Assembly (NCBI GenBank): GCA_017416285.1
Contig: JAFQCU010000003.1
Span: 62,001 to 126,000 of the forward strand
Direction of reading: 5' to 3'
Source: Clostridia bacterium
Lineage (GTDB): Bacteria; Bacillota; Clostridia; Oscillospirales; Acutalibacteraceae
DNA: 64,000 bases
Shown: positions 1-6,897 of the stretch, in pieces
How positions within the stretch are numbered: position 1 is the stretch's first letter
How the letters are laid out: each line of letters starts with the position of its first letter
Program-made: the position numbers and the translations under genes
Notes under the pieces: model-generated
What the model saw: the letters and a program-made list of their open reading frames with translations, nothing else
Database searches by the model: none
Told to the model about the DNA's origin: nothing

Positions 1-524
1 TCGCTGTTATTCGGGTACATACCGCAAGGGGTTGTATTAATAATAATTTCGGGTTCGAGTTTTAAAGCTTCGGTGTAGGTGACAAAGCCCTCACCGCCCT
101 TGCGAGAAGCAACAAAAATTTCTTTTGCGCTAAGCTCTTTGCAAACCGCATTTGCAGTTTTAGAGGTGCCGCCACTGCCCAAAATTAAAACAGTTTTGTC
201 TTTAATTTCAATATCGTTGCGCTCAATAAGGCTTTTAAGACCATAAAAATCAGTATTATATCCATAAAGCTTACCATTTTTATTTACAACAGTATTAACT
301 GCACCAATTTTTTTAGCTTCATCGCTTATAAAATCAAGATAAGGTATAACCGCTTCTTTATATGGTATAGTAACGTTAATACCGCAAAAATCCCGCTTTT
401 GCATAAATAAATCCAAATCGGGTTTTGCAATTTCCAAAAGCTCGTAATCATAATCGGCTATTTTAGAGTGAACGGTTTTTGAAAAACTGTGTCCAAGCTT
501 TTCACCAATAAGGCCGTATTTCAT
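1..524 (-). CDS. aroE: Shikimate dehydrogenase, N-terminal part (runs off the window)
   Basis: Reduces 3-dehydroshikimate to shikimate with NADPH in the shikimate pathway. About 174 N-terminal codons are present and the C-terminus lies beyond base 1. The translation starts MKYGLIGEKLGHSFSK, the family's substrate-binding G-x-S-x-S loop. It continues with GINVTIPYKEAV (catalytic Lys), GAVNTVV, GYNTDFYGL, and a nucleotide-binding LILGSGGTSKTA followed by ASRKGGEG; NTTPCGMYPN is near the edge. The ATG (522-524) overlaps the aroC stop as ATGA, so the two are translationally coupled. It is the last visible gene of the aromatic operon that starts near 5062. Family assignment is secure. Whether the rest of the gene is intact cannot be seen. 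Confidence 0.95.
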   Translation of the reverse strand, partial: MKYGLIGEKLGHSFSKTVHSKIADYDYELLEIAKPDLDLFMQKRDFCGINVTIPYKEAVIPYLDFISDEAKKIGAVNTVVNKNGKLYGYNTDFYGLKSLIERNDIEIKDKTVLILGSGGTSKTANAVCKELSAKEIFVASRKGGEGFVTYTEALKLEPEIIINTTPCGMYPNNS

Positions 525-1612
525 TTAAGCCACCAGTCCGTTCCAAATTTTGCTGACAAAGCGTCACAAAGTGTAATTGCAACCATACTGTCAACCACAA
601 CACGTGCACGGTGAACTATGCAAGGGTCGTGTCTGCCTGCCGCCTGTAAAATAACGTTTTCATTTTGCTTAAAATTAATTGTGTTTTGTTCCTTCGCAAT
701 GGTCGGGGTAGGCTTTACGGCACAGCTGAATACAATCGGCATACCGTTTGAAATACCGCCGTTTATACCACCATTATTATTGGTTTTAGTTATAACACTG
801 CCATCTTTAACTTCAAACTGGTCGTTTGCCTTACTGCCATTTAAATCGGCAATATTAAAGCCCAAACCAAACTGCACACCCTTTATTGCAGGGATTGAAA
901 AAAGTGCGTGAGAAAGCAAACCCTCTAAGGTGTCAAACCAAGGCTCACCCACGCCGACAGGCATACCCAAAACAACAGTTTCAAGCACTCCGCCAACACT
1001 GTCACAATCAGCCTTTGCGGCTTTAATTGCGCTTATCATCTCTTCGCCCTTGGCATTATCTAAAACAGCAAATTGTTTATTGTTAAGTGCCTCAATTTCA
1101 GTTTCATAATCTGTAAAAGCGGCATCATTAACACCGGCGCACCTTGAAATGTGTGTGCCGATTTTAATACCCTTTTGTTTTAATGCCGAAATCGCAATAG
1201 CACCGACTGCTACTAGACCTGTAGTTACTCGCCCGCTAAAATGACCGCCACCACGATAATCCTCAAAGCCGTGATACTTTTCATAGGCGACAAAATCAGC
1301 GTGAGAAGGTCGGGCGTTAAATCTATCTGCGGTGTAATCCTTCGATTGTGTGTTTTCATTGGGTATAACAATACAAATCGGTGTGCCGGTTGTAAAGCCG
1401 TTAAAAACGCCGCTGTAAATTATATAATTATCCGCTTCAACACGTGGGGTTGAAATATCCCCCGAAGGTCTGCGAAGGCTTAATTGATGATTAATAAAGC
1501 CTTCATCAACAGGAATACCCGCAGGCATACCGTCAAGCACAGCGCCAATACCGGCACCGTGGCTTTCACCGAAAACGGTTACCGTTACATTTTGTCCAAA
1601 ACTGTTTTTCAT
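521..1612 (-). CDS. aroC: Chorismate synthase
   Basis: FMN-dependent anti-1,4-elimination of phosphate from 5-enolpyruvylshikimate-3-phosphate gives chorismate, the last common step of aromatic biosynthesis. The protein is 363 residues, a normal family length. Signature stretches are visible: FGESHGAGIGAVLDGMPAG at residues 15-33, RRPSGD, NENTQSKDY, RPSHADF, GGHFSGR and the C-terminal GRHDPCIVHRARVVVDSM segment. The start overlaps the aroB stop by 4 bases and the stop overlaps aroE, so it is an internal member of the AT-pheA-aroB-aroC-aroE operon. Reduced FMN has to be supplied separately; no dedicated reductase is adjacent. Confidence 0.97.
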   Translation of the reverse strand: MKNSFGQNVTVTVFGESHGAGIGAVLDGMPAGIPVDEGFINHQLSLRRPSGDISTPRVEADNYIIYSGVFNGFTTGTPICIVIPNENTQSKDYTADRFNARPSHADFVAYEKYHGFEDYRGGGHFSGRVTTGLVAVGAIAISALKQKGIKIGTHISRCAGVNDAAFTDYETEIEALNNKQFAVLDNAKGEEMISAIKAAKADCDSVGGVLETVVLGMPVGVGEPWFDTLEGLLSHALFSIPAIKGVQFGLGFNIADLNGSKANDQFEVKDGSVITKTNNNGGINGGISNGMPIVFSCAVKPTPTIAKEQNTINFKQNENVILQAAGRHDPCIVHRARVVVDSMVAITLCDALSAKFGTDWWLK

Positions 1613-2601
1613 TTTAAAATCACTTCTTTAAATTCATTAAAGCTTATTTTCTTAATTTCATAGCTTCCGATTTTATTAACTAAAATAACCGAAATACTAT
1701 CGCCTGATTTTTTCTTATCGTGCGATATAATATCAACAATATCGTTAGCATTAATTTCACATTCGGTAGGCAAATTGAGCTTTTTAAGCGCAGCCGCAAT
1801 TTTAACCTTTACATCATCGCTGCAGCAGTACAGCATACCAAGACCAACACATTCACCGTGATAAAGCTTGCCTAAATTAACACTTTCAATAGCATGACCA
1901 ACAGTGTGCCCAAAGTTTAGCACCTTGCGTTTACCCTGCTCCTTTTCATCCTCTTCGACCACCGCTTTTTTAAGGCGTAGGCTTTGTTCGATGATATAAT
2001 CAATATCCAAATTATCCGACATAAAATGGTCAAATAACCTTTCATCAAAGGTGGCTGCCATTTTAAGCGCTTCACAAAGTCCGTTTGAAATTTGTCTTTG
2101 TGGCAGAGTTTTCAAGGTGTCAGCATCAATTATAACTGCTTTGGGCGGATAAAACGCACCAACTATATTTTTAACACCGCAAAAATCAATCGCAACCTTA
2201 CCACCAATTGAGGAATCAACCTGTGAAAGCACGGTCGTTGGGATATTATAAAAATCAACCCCACGCATAAAGGTTGAAGCGGCAAAGCCTGCCATATCAC
2301 CGACAACGCCACCGCCGACCGCAACCACACAGTCACTTCGTGTAAATCCGTTTTTAACCATTTGCTCTAAAATGGCTTGGTAAGTATCAAAATTTTTGCT
2401 TGCTTCACCCTGCTCAAAAGTATAAATATACCCTTCCTTGCATTGTGCCGCTACTGATTTTGCGTAAGCACTTGGTACGCCGCTATCGGTAACGATAAGC
2501 ACCTTACGGTCTAGCTTTAAATGCTTATTTAAATTATTCAAAACACCTCGCTTGATAACAATATCATACTGTCCGACCGAGGTTTTAGTTGTTAAAATCA
2601 T
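1609..2601 (-). CDS. aroB: 3-dehydroquinate synthase
   Basis: Converts DAHP to 3-dehydroquinate using NAD and a divalent metal, the second step of the shikimate pathway. 330 residues, slightly short but within range. The NAD-binding stretch VAVGGGVVGDMAGFAAS (about residues 91-107) and PTTVLSQVDSSIGGKVAID are present. Probable metal ligands are Glu in GLCEALKMA, His in NFGHTVGHAIES and His in LYHGECVGLG. It overlaps pheA upstream and aroC downstream by 4 bases each, which points to strict translational coupling. DAHP synthase, EPSP synthase and shikimate kinase genes are not in the window and may lie beyond base 1. Confidence 0.97.
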   Translation of the reverse strand: MILTTKTSVGQYDIVIKRGVLNNLNKHLKLDRKVLIVTDSGVPSAYAKSVAAQCKEGYIYTFEQGEASKNFDTYQAILEQMVKNGFTRSDCVVAVGGGVVGDMAGFAASTFMRGVDFYNIPTTVLSQVDSSIGGKVAIDFCGVKNIVGAFYPPKAVIIDADTLKTLPQRQISNGLCEALKMAATFDERLFDHFMSDNLDIDYIIEQSLRLKKAVVEEDEKEQGKRKVLNFGHTVGHAIESVNLGKLYHGECVGLGMLYCCSDDVKVKIAAALKKLNLPTECEINANDIVDIISHDKKKSGDSISVILVNKIGSYEIKKISFNEFKEVILK

Positions 2602-3686
2602 AAAATAACTTCCTTTTCGAAGTTGCCGATGATTCTTAAATCACTGCACTTTTCTTTGAGTTCACTTATCATTTTTTTGCCCTTGTCGCTGTTAATATTT
2701 CCCTCACCCTCGACAAAGAAATAATAGCTCCAAATAAGTTCTTTTGTTGGGCGGCTTTTAAGTGCCTTAAGGTTAAAGCCATTTTCACCGATAATCGAAA
2801 TTGCTTTACCTAATGAACCCGCTTCATTTGTAACAGTAAACAGTAATATAAAATGATTATCTGCAACAGACGGCGCTTTTGCCGTGCGTGAAAAAACAGC
2901 AAAGCGGGTTGTGTTATTATTGCTTTGATTAATATGTGATTCCAGCTTAACAAGGCCGTGCTTTTCGGCAGCCTCTTCACTTGCAATGGCGGCAATATCA
3001 AGCCTACCGCTTTCTGCAACCAGCTTGGCGGCAACGGCTGTATTGACTGCCTCAATCGATTTAAAGCCGTGCTTTTTTATGTATTCGTTGCACTGACCCA
3101 AGGCTTGTGGATGACTTATAACCTCTTTAATTGTTGCTATATCAGCGCCCTTATTAGCCAAAAGGTTTTGGATAACCGAAATGTCATAAACGCCGTTTAT
3201 ATAAAGTGAGCCGAAAAATGCAAGGTCCATTACTTGGCCAACATCACCGTTAAAGCTGTTTTCAATCGGTAAAATTACACAGTCGCACTCACCATCAACC
3301 ACAGAATTATAAGCTGATTTAAAATCAGGATACGGTACAGCCTCGGCATCAGGGAAAACCTTATTGGCCGCAATATTTGCAAAAGCACCCTCTACCCCGC
3401 TGAACGCAACCTTCATACCTTCAAGTAAGCGGTGCTGGTAACGCTTTGAAATTTCCATATTATGAACAACGAAATCAACGTAATAGGATTTAATTTCTTC
3501 ATCGCTGAACGCATTAGTGTTACGTGAAATAACCTCTGCTTCACGCTGTGCATCAAACACCTGTATGCCGTGAAGCCTTTTATATTCTGCAACAACCTGT
3601 GATGCACGCATTCTTTCCAAGAAAAGCTCACGCATTTTTGTGTCAACTTCGTTAATCGTTTGCCTTGCTTTTTCAAGGTCGGTCAT
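2598..3686 (-). CDS. pheA: Bifunctional chorismate mutase/prephenate dehydratase (P-protein)
   Basis: Converts chorismate to prephenate and then phenylpyruvate, committing flux to phenylalanine. 362 residues in three parts. A chorismate mutase domain covers roughly 1-90 (VDTKMRELFLERM, FDAQREAEVI). Prephenate dehydratase covers about 91-270 (VAFSGVEGAFANIAA, LPIENSFNGDV, NNNTTRFAVFSR with the TRF motif). A C-terminal ACT domain covers about 280-355. In ACT domains that bind Phe the usual motifs are GALV and ESRP. Here the matching stretches read GSLG and KSRP, so feedback binding may differ. The gene sits directly after the aminotransferase that would turn phenylpyruvate into Phe, which fits the Phe/Tyr leader peptide upstream. 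Confidence 0.95.
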   Translation of the reverse strand: MTDLEKARQTINEVDTKMRELFLERMRASQVVAEYKRLHGIQVFDAQREAEVISRNTNAFSDEEIKSYYVDFVVHNMEISKRYQHRLLEGMKVAFSGVEGAFANIAANKVFPDAEAVPYPDFKSAYNSVVDGECDCVILPIENSFNGDVGQVMDLAFFGSLYINGVYDISVIQNLLANKGADIATIKEVISHPQALGQCNEYIKKHGFKSIEAVNTAVAAKLVAESGRLDIAAIASEEAAEKHGLVKLESHINQSNNNTTRFAVFSRTAKAPSVADNHFILLFTVTNEAGSLGKAISIIGENGFNLKALKSRPTKELIWSYYFFVEGEGNINSDKGKKMISELKEKCSDLRIIGNFEKEVIL

Positions 3687-4864
3687 TTATATTCCTCCAT
3701 AAGCGCCTTAAAGGCAGGTAAAGATTTTAAAATTTGTTTTTCGCTTACGCAATAGCTTATACGAACGTAGCCTTCATAACCAAAACTGTCACTTGGAACA
3801 AGCAAAAGCTCGTACTTCTTGGCTTTTTCACAAAATGCAGCGGCATCGCTTTCGGGAGACTTCATAAAGAGATAAAACGCACCGTCAGGCTTTGCAGATT
3901 CATAACCATATTCTACTAAAGCGTTATATAAAATATCACGATTGCGTTTATAAGCTTCCACATCACCCGTAAGACCAATGCACTCTTTAACTGTGTATTG
4001 CAAAAGGCTGGGTGCACAAACGTAACCAAGTGCTCTGCCCGCACCGCAAACCGCAGCGTAAATATCGGTAGCAATATCTATTTTAGGGGAAACGAAAATA
4101 TAGCCGATTCTTTCACCCGGAAGTGATAACGATTTACTGAACGAATAACAAACGATTGTATTATCATAAAAATTCGGAATATAGGGCACGTCCACACCGT
4201 AAGCGAGTTCACGATAGGGTTCGTCACAAATTATGTAAATATCGGTGCCAAACTCATCTTGTTTTTTGCTTAAAAGCTTTGAAAGCTGTATAACGGTTTC
4301 TTCAGAAAATACGACACCGGTGGGATTATTAGGTGAATTAACAATAATAGCCTTTGTGTTTTCGGTGATAGCATTTTCTAAAGCGGCAAAATCAATTTGG
4401 AAATCGCTTTCACGACATTTTACAACCTTAAAATTGGCACCTGCCTTTTCGGCAAATACACGGTATTCGGGGAAAAACGGTGCTAAAGCAATTACCTCGT
4501 CCCCATTATTTACCAAAGCATTAAGGGTTATTGTAAGCGATGCTGCTGCACCGCAGGTCATATAAATTAAATTGGGGTCAGAGGGTGCACCAAAACGCTC
4601 GGTAATGCTGTCGCTTATTGCCTTGCGAACGGTTGGGTCGCCCTGTGCAGAGGTATAACCGTGCAGCTTCACGGGGTCGGTTTCTTTAATAAGGCGTGCC
4701 ATAATTTCCGACACCTTTTCCGGTGCGGGAATACTTGGGTTGCCAAGACTGAAATCAAGCACATTTTCTGCACCTATTTCACTTCTGCGTTTATTACCAT
4801 ATTCAAATATTTCACGAATAACAGACCTTACTTTGCCAAGCTCAGTCATTTTTGCATTAATCAT
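3683..4864 (-). CDS. PLP-dependent class I/II aminotransferase, probably aromatic/aspartate type
   Basis: Fold-type I aminotransferase of 393 residues. Visible motifs are NSPNNPTGVVF (Asn contacting PLP), CDEPYRELAYG (Asp for the pyridine nitrogen), SFSKSLSLPGERIGYI (Schiff-base Lys) and GYVRISYCVS (carboxylate-binding Arg). Sequence alone does not fix the substrate in this family. As the first gene of an operon with pheA and three shikimate genes, behind a Phe/Tyr-rich leader peptide, it most likely makes Phe and/or Tyr from phenylpyruvate and 4-hydroxyphenylpyruvate. The start ATG has GAGGA 8 bases upstream. It overlaps pheA by 4 bases. Aspartate or alanine transamination remains possible. 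Confidence 0.85.
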   Translation of the reverse strand: MINAKMTELGKVRSVIREIFEYGNKRRSEIGAENVLDFSLGNPSIPAPEKVSEIMARLIKETDPVKLHGYTSAQGDPTVRKAISDSITERFGAPSDPNLIYMTCGAAASLTITLNALVNNGDEVIALAPFFPEYRVFAEKAGANFKVVKCRESDFQIDFAALENAITENTKAIIVNSPNNPTGVVFSEETVIQLSKLLSKKQDEFGTDIYIICDEPYRELAYGVDVPYIPNFYDNTIVCYSFSKSLSLPGERIGYIFVSPKIDIATDIYAAVCGAGRALGYVCAPSLLQYTVKECIGLTGDVEAYKRNRDILYNALVEYGYESAKPDGAFYLFMKSPESDAAAFCEKAKKYELLLVPSDSFGYEGYVRISYCVSEKQILKSLPAFKALMEEYK

Positions 4865-4884
4865 TATTGTTTTCCTCGTTTTCT

Positions 4885-4937
4885 AAAAAATAAAAAGCCC
4901 GTAATAACCATGCCAAAAAGCACGAAAACTACGGGCT
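4885..4937 (-). terminator. Intrinsic terminator of the leader (attenuator hairpin)
   Basis: Perfect 8-base arms AGCCCGTA (4930-4937) and TACGGGCT (4896-4903), with an inner CGTGC/GCATG stem, are followed by TTTTTATTTTTT. The hairpin lies between the leader peptide stop and the aminotransferase start, where an operon-internal terminator only makes sense as a regulated attenuator. Confidence 0.8.
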
Positions 4938-5044
4938 GAATGTAATATTAAAAACACAATCAAAATTATGCTTTAATAGTGTACAGACAGTCCGTATTAT
5001 TAAAATAATAAAATCGAAAATAAGACTTTACGAACAATCTGTCC
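4930..5044 (-). promoter_or_regulatory. Alternative RNA pairings of a ribosome-mediated attenuator (regions 1, 2, 3)
   Basis: Region 1 (GGACAG 5039-5044 and TTCGTA 5029-5034) can pair with region 2 (TACGGA 4991-4996 and CTGTCT 4985-4990). This makes 12 pairs with two G-U wobbles; the ATTG bulge holds the leader start codon. Region 2, as TACGGACTG (4988-4996), can instead pair with region 3, CAGCCCGTA (4930-4938), with one A-C mismatch. Region 3 is also the 5' arm of the terminator. The aromatic codons (5002-5022) lie between regions 1 and 2. Stalling there would free region 2 to sequester region 3. Finishing at the stop codon would cover region 2 and let the terminator form. Pairings were read by eye; no energies were computed. 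Confidence 0.7.
4966..5037 (-). CDS. Phe/Tyr-rich leader peptide of the aromatic operon (attenuation peptide)
   Basis: A 23-codon reading frame starting at TTG (5035-5037), with a strong Shine-Dalgarno AGGAG at 5046-5050 spaced by 8 bases, and ending in TAA at 4966-4968. The product begins MFVKS, continues with YFRFYYF (six aromatics in seven positions) and ends in CLYTIKA. Four Phe and four Tyr in 23 residues is far above expectation. It lies between a sigma-A promoter and a terminator hairpin ahead of aminotransferase-pheA-aroB-aroC-aroE. Peptides of this type (PheL, TrpL, HisL) sense charged tRNA by ribosome stalling. A GTG start three codons upstream is in frame but has no room for a ribosome-binding site. 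The role is inferred; the sequence features are directly visible. Confidence 0.8.
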   Translation of the reverse strand: MFVKSYFRFYYFNNTDCLYTIKA

Positions 5045-5068
5045 ACTCCTTTTCTTGATGATAGGTGT

Positions 5069-5097
5069 ATTCTACTACTTCGGAGTGGATATGTCAA
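5069..5097 (-). promoter_or_regulatory. Sigma-A promoter of the aromatic operon
   Basis: TTGACA (5092-5097), 17-base spacer, TAGAAT (5069-5074). Transcription would start near 5062, about 25 bases ahead of the leader peptide start codon. The spacer contains TCCACTCC (5082-5089), an exact inverted repeat of GGAGTGGA at the leader ribosome-binding site (5042-5049). Confidence 0.8.
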
Positions 5098-5113
5098 TTG
5101 TAATTTTGCACAA

Positions 5114-5131
5114 ACTTTAACGTTTTAAAGT
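5114..5131 (-). terminator. Weak AT-rich hairpin after mreB
   Basis: Arms ACTTTAA and TTAAAGT around a 4-base loop follow the mreB stop. There is no good T-tract on the minus strand, so termination here is doubtful. Confidence 0.3.
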
Positions 5132-5158
5132 GTTAAATTAAAACAAACTTTTTCAACA

Positions 5159-6181
5159 TTATTCAATTTCAAGCTCTTTTAAAGACCTCATCTGATAATC
5201 AACATTCTTTAAAAGGTCAGACTGTTTAATTGCTACCGCTGCACCCTTAACAACGCTGTGTGCGGGGTCATCCATTTGGTGAACCTTGATGCCCAAAAAG
5301 TCGGAAATTCTTTCGGCAAAGCCGGCAAGCTTCGAGCCGCCGCCCGCAAGATACATTCCGTCGTTCATAATATCGGCAACCAAATCAGGGTCGGTTTTAT
5401 TAAGTACGTTGCGTATAGCACCTAAAATTTGTTTTATTGTGTCATTTATAGCGACATAAACCTCGCCCGAAGTAATTTCAAAGCTTTCGGGTAAGCCCGA
5501 AAAAATATTTCTACCCTTGGCAACCATCGCAATTTCAATATCACGCTTGACGGCAGAGCCAACCTTGATTTTAATTGCCTCAGCCGTTAAGGGACCAATT
5601 TCGATATTATATTCGTGCCGAACGTAACGAATAATCTGTGCATCAAAATCAAACGAAGCCGTTTTAAATGAGTCACATGCAGCAATACCGCCCATTGAAA
5701 TAACCGCAACATCGGTAGTACCTGCGCCAATATCAACAATTAACGTGCCGTGGGGCTTTGAAAAATCAAGACCAAGCCCAAAAGCAATAGCAAGAGGTCC
5801 CTCGACAACGGTAATATTCCTACCGCCCGCCGCCTCAACTACATTTGATAACGAGTGGTGCTGAAGCTCGGTAAGACCCGCAGGTAGGGTTGCAATAATG
5901 CGTGGGCGCAAAATCTTATTACCGAAAGCCTGTTGCATATAATCCTTAAGCATTAATTCGGTTAAATCATAATCAGAAATAACACCGTGTTCAATAGGAT
6001 AAACACTTAACATACTGTCAGGTGTTCTGCCGATTGTCTGTTTTGCTTTTTCACCGTAATAAATCGGTTCCCAACTCTCACTATCAACCGTAACCACGCT
6101 TGGAAGCTCAAGCACAACCTTAGAGCTGGAAAAAATTACAGTTTTAGAAGAGCCTAAATCTATACCAATATCGGTAGCCAT
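5159..6181 (-). CDS. MreB/Mbl-family actin-like protein
   Basis: Actin-fold ATPase that forms membrane-associated filaments guiding cell-wall synthesis. 340 residues, normal for MreB. Phosphate-1 motif DIGIDLGSSKTV (about 4-15), phosphate-2 motif VDIGAGTTDVAVIS (about 149-163) and adenosine motif MYLAGGGSKLAGF (about 286-298) are visible. Some usually conserved MreB stretches are altered: LPAGLTELQ replaces the common VPSGVTEVE type. It also stands apart from mreC/mreD, next to comFC and recD2. It is therefore probably a divergent paralogue (Mbl/MreBH-like) rather than the main rod-system gene. The ATG overlaps the preceding stop as TAATG. Confidence 0.85.
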   Translation of the reverse strand: MATDIGIDLGSSKTVIFSSSKVVLELPSVVTVDSESWEPIYYGEKAKQTIGRTPDSMLSVYPIEHGVISDYDLTELMLKDYMQQAFGNKILRPRIIATLPAGLTELQHHSLSNVVEAAGGRNITVVEGPLAIAFGLGLDFSKPHGTLIVDIGAGTTDVAVISMGGIAACDSFKTASFDFDAQIIRYVRHEYNIEIGPLTAEAIKIKVGSAVKRDIEIAMVAKGRNIFSGLPESFEITSGEVYVAINDTIKQILGAIRNVLNKTDPDLVADIMNDGMYLAGGGSKLAGFAERISDFLGIKVHQMDDPAHSVVKGAAVAIKQSDLLKNVDYQMRSLKELEIE

Positions 6182-6897
6182 TATTTTCCTTCCTTCTTCT
6201 TGTTTTTTGCGGTCATAAGACCTGTTATACAGTAAACCTCATCAGCGCCTAAAAGTAAAAGCTGTTTTGAACATTCATCCAAAGTGGCGCCGGTGGTTTT
6301 AATATCATCTACTAACAAAACGGTTTTACCATTTAGCTTATAATTTGTGTTGGCCTTAAATTTCCCCTTAGTGTTTTTAAAGCGTTCATCAAACCCTAGC
6401 TTATGCTGAACGGCAGTATTTTTACCGCATAACAGCAAATCATCACAAAGCGGTAATTTAAGTATTTTTGAAAGCCTTTTTGCCAAAAGCTCAGATTGAT
6501 TAAAGCCACGCCTAAGCTTTTTGGGAAACGACATTGGAACAAAGGTGACAACATCAAAATTAATATCGCTGTAGCACGATTTAACGGTAAGTGCCATTCT
6601 TTCGGCAAAAAATTTTGAAATGTATTCTTTGCGTGCAAACTTAAATGAATACATTGCATCACGAGTAACACCCGTATTATAAAACGGTGCTGCACAGCCA
6701 TTAAAATGGAAAACACGCTTTGAACACATACATTCCTTTTTAGGCATACCGCAACGCCGACATGCCTTTGTGAAATCGAGCTTTTCGGCCATTTCGGTAC
6801 AATATTCGCACAAATGCTCACCCTCGGGAATAATTTCACCGCAGGCAACACAAACGTTTGGAAACAATGCCGAAGTAATTATCTTAAAAAGCCTCAT
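6181..6897 (-). CDS. comFC: ComFC-like phosphoribosyltransferase-fold protein with double zinc ribbon
   Basis: 238-residue ComF-family protein. The N-terminus has two zinc-ribbon-like clusters, CVACGEIIPEGEHLCEYC (about 16-33) and CRRCGMPKKECMC. The C-terminus has the PRPP-binding signature VLLVDDIKTTGATLDEC (about 194-210). Family members act with the ComFA helicase in DNA uptake, or have an uncharacterised role in DNA metabolism. No comFA or com operon is adjacent; the neighbours are recD2 (14-base overlap upstream) and mreB. Start ATG at 6895-6897. The family call is firm, the competence role is only an inference. Confidence 0.85.
   Translation of the reverse strand: MRLFKIITSALFPNVCVACGEIIPEGEHLCEYCTEMAEKLDFTKACRRCGMPKKECMCSKRVFHFNGCAAPFYNTGVTRDAMYSFKFARKEYISKFFAERMALTVKSCYSDINFDVVTFVPMSFPKKLRRGFNQSELLAKRLSKILKLPLCDDLLLCGKNTAVQHKLGFDERFKNTKGKFKANTNYKLNGKTVLLVDDIKTTGATLDECSKQLLLLGADEVYCITGLMTAKNKKKEGK

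Noticed and set aside
4865..5097. T-box riboswitch before the aminotransferase-pheA operon
   Set aside because: The expected T-box sequence (TGGNACC-type) and stem I elements are absent; the leader instead encodes an aromatic peptide with alternative pairings.
6396..6851. 151-codon minus-strand frame inside comFC
   Set aside because: Out-of-frame shadow of a clearly real gene with zinc and PRPP motifs.
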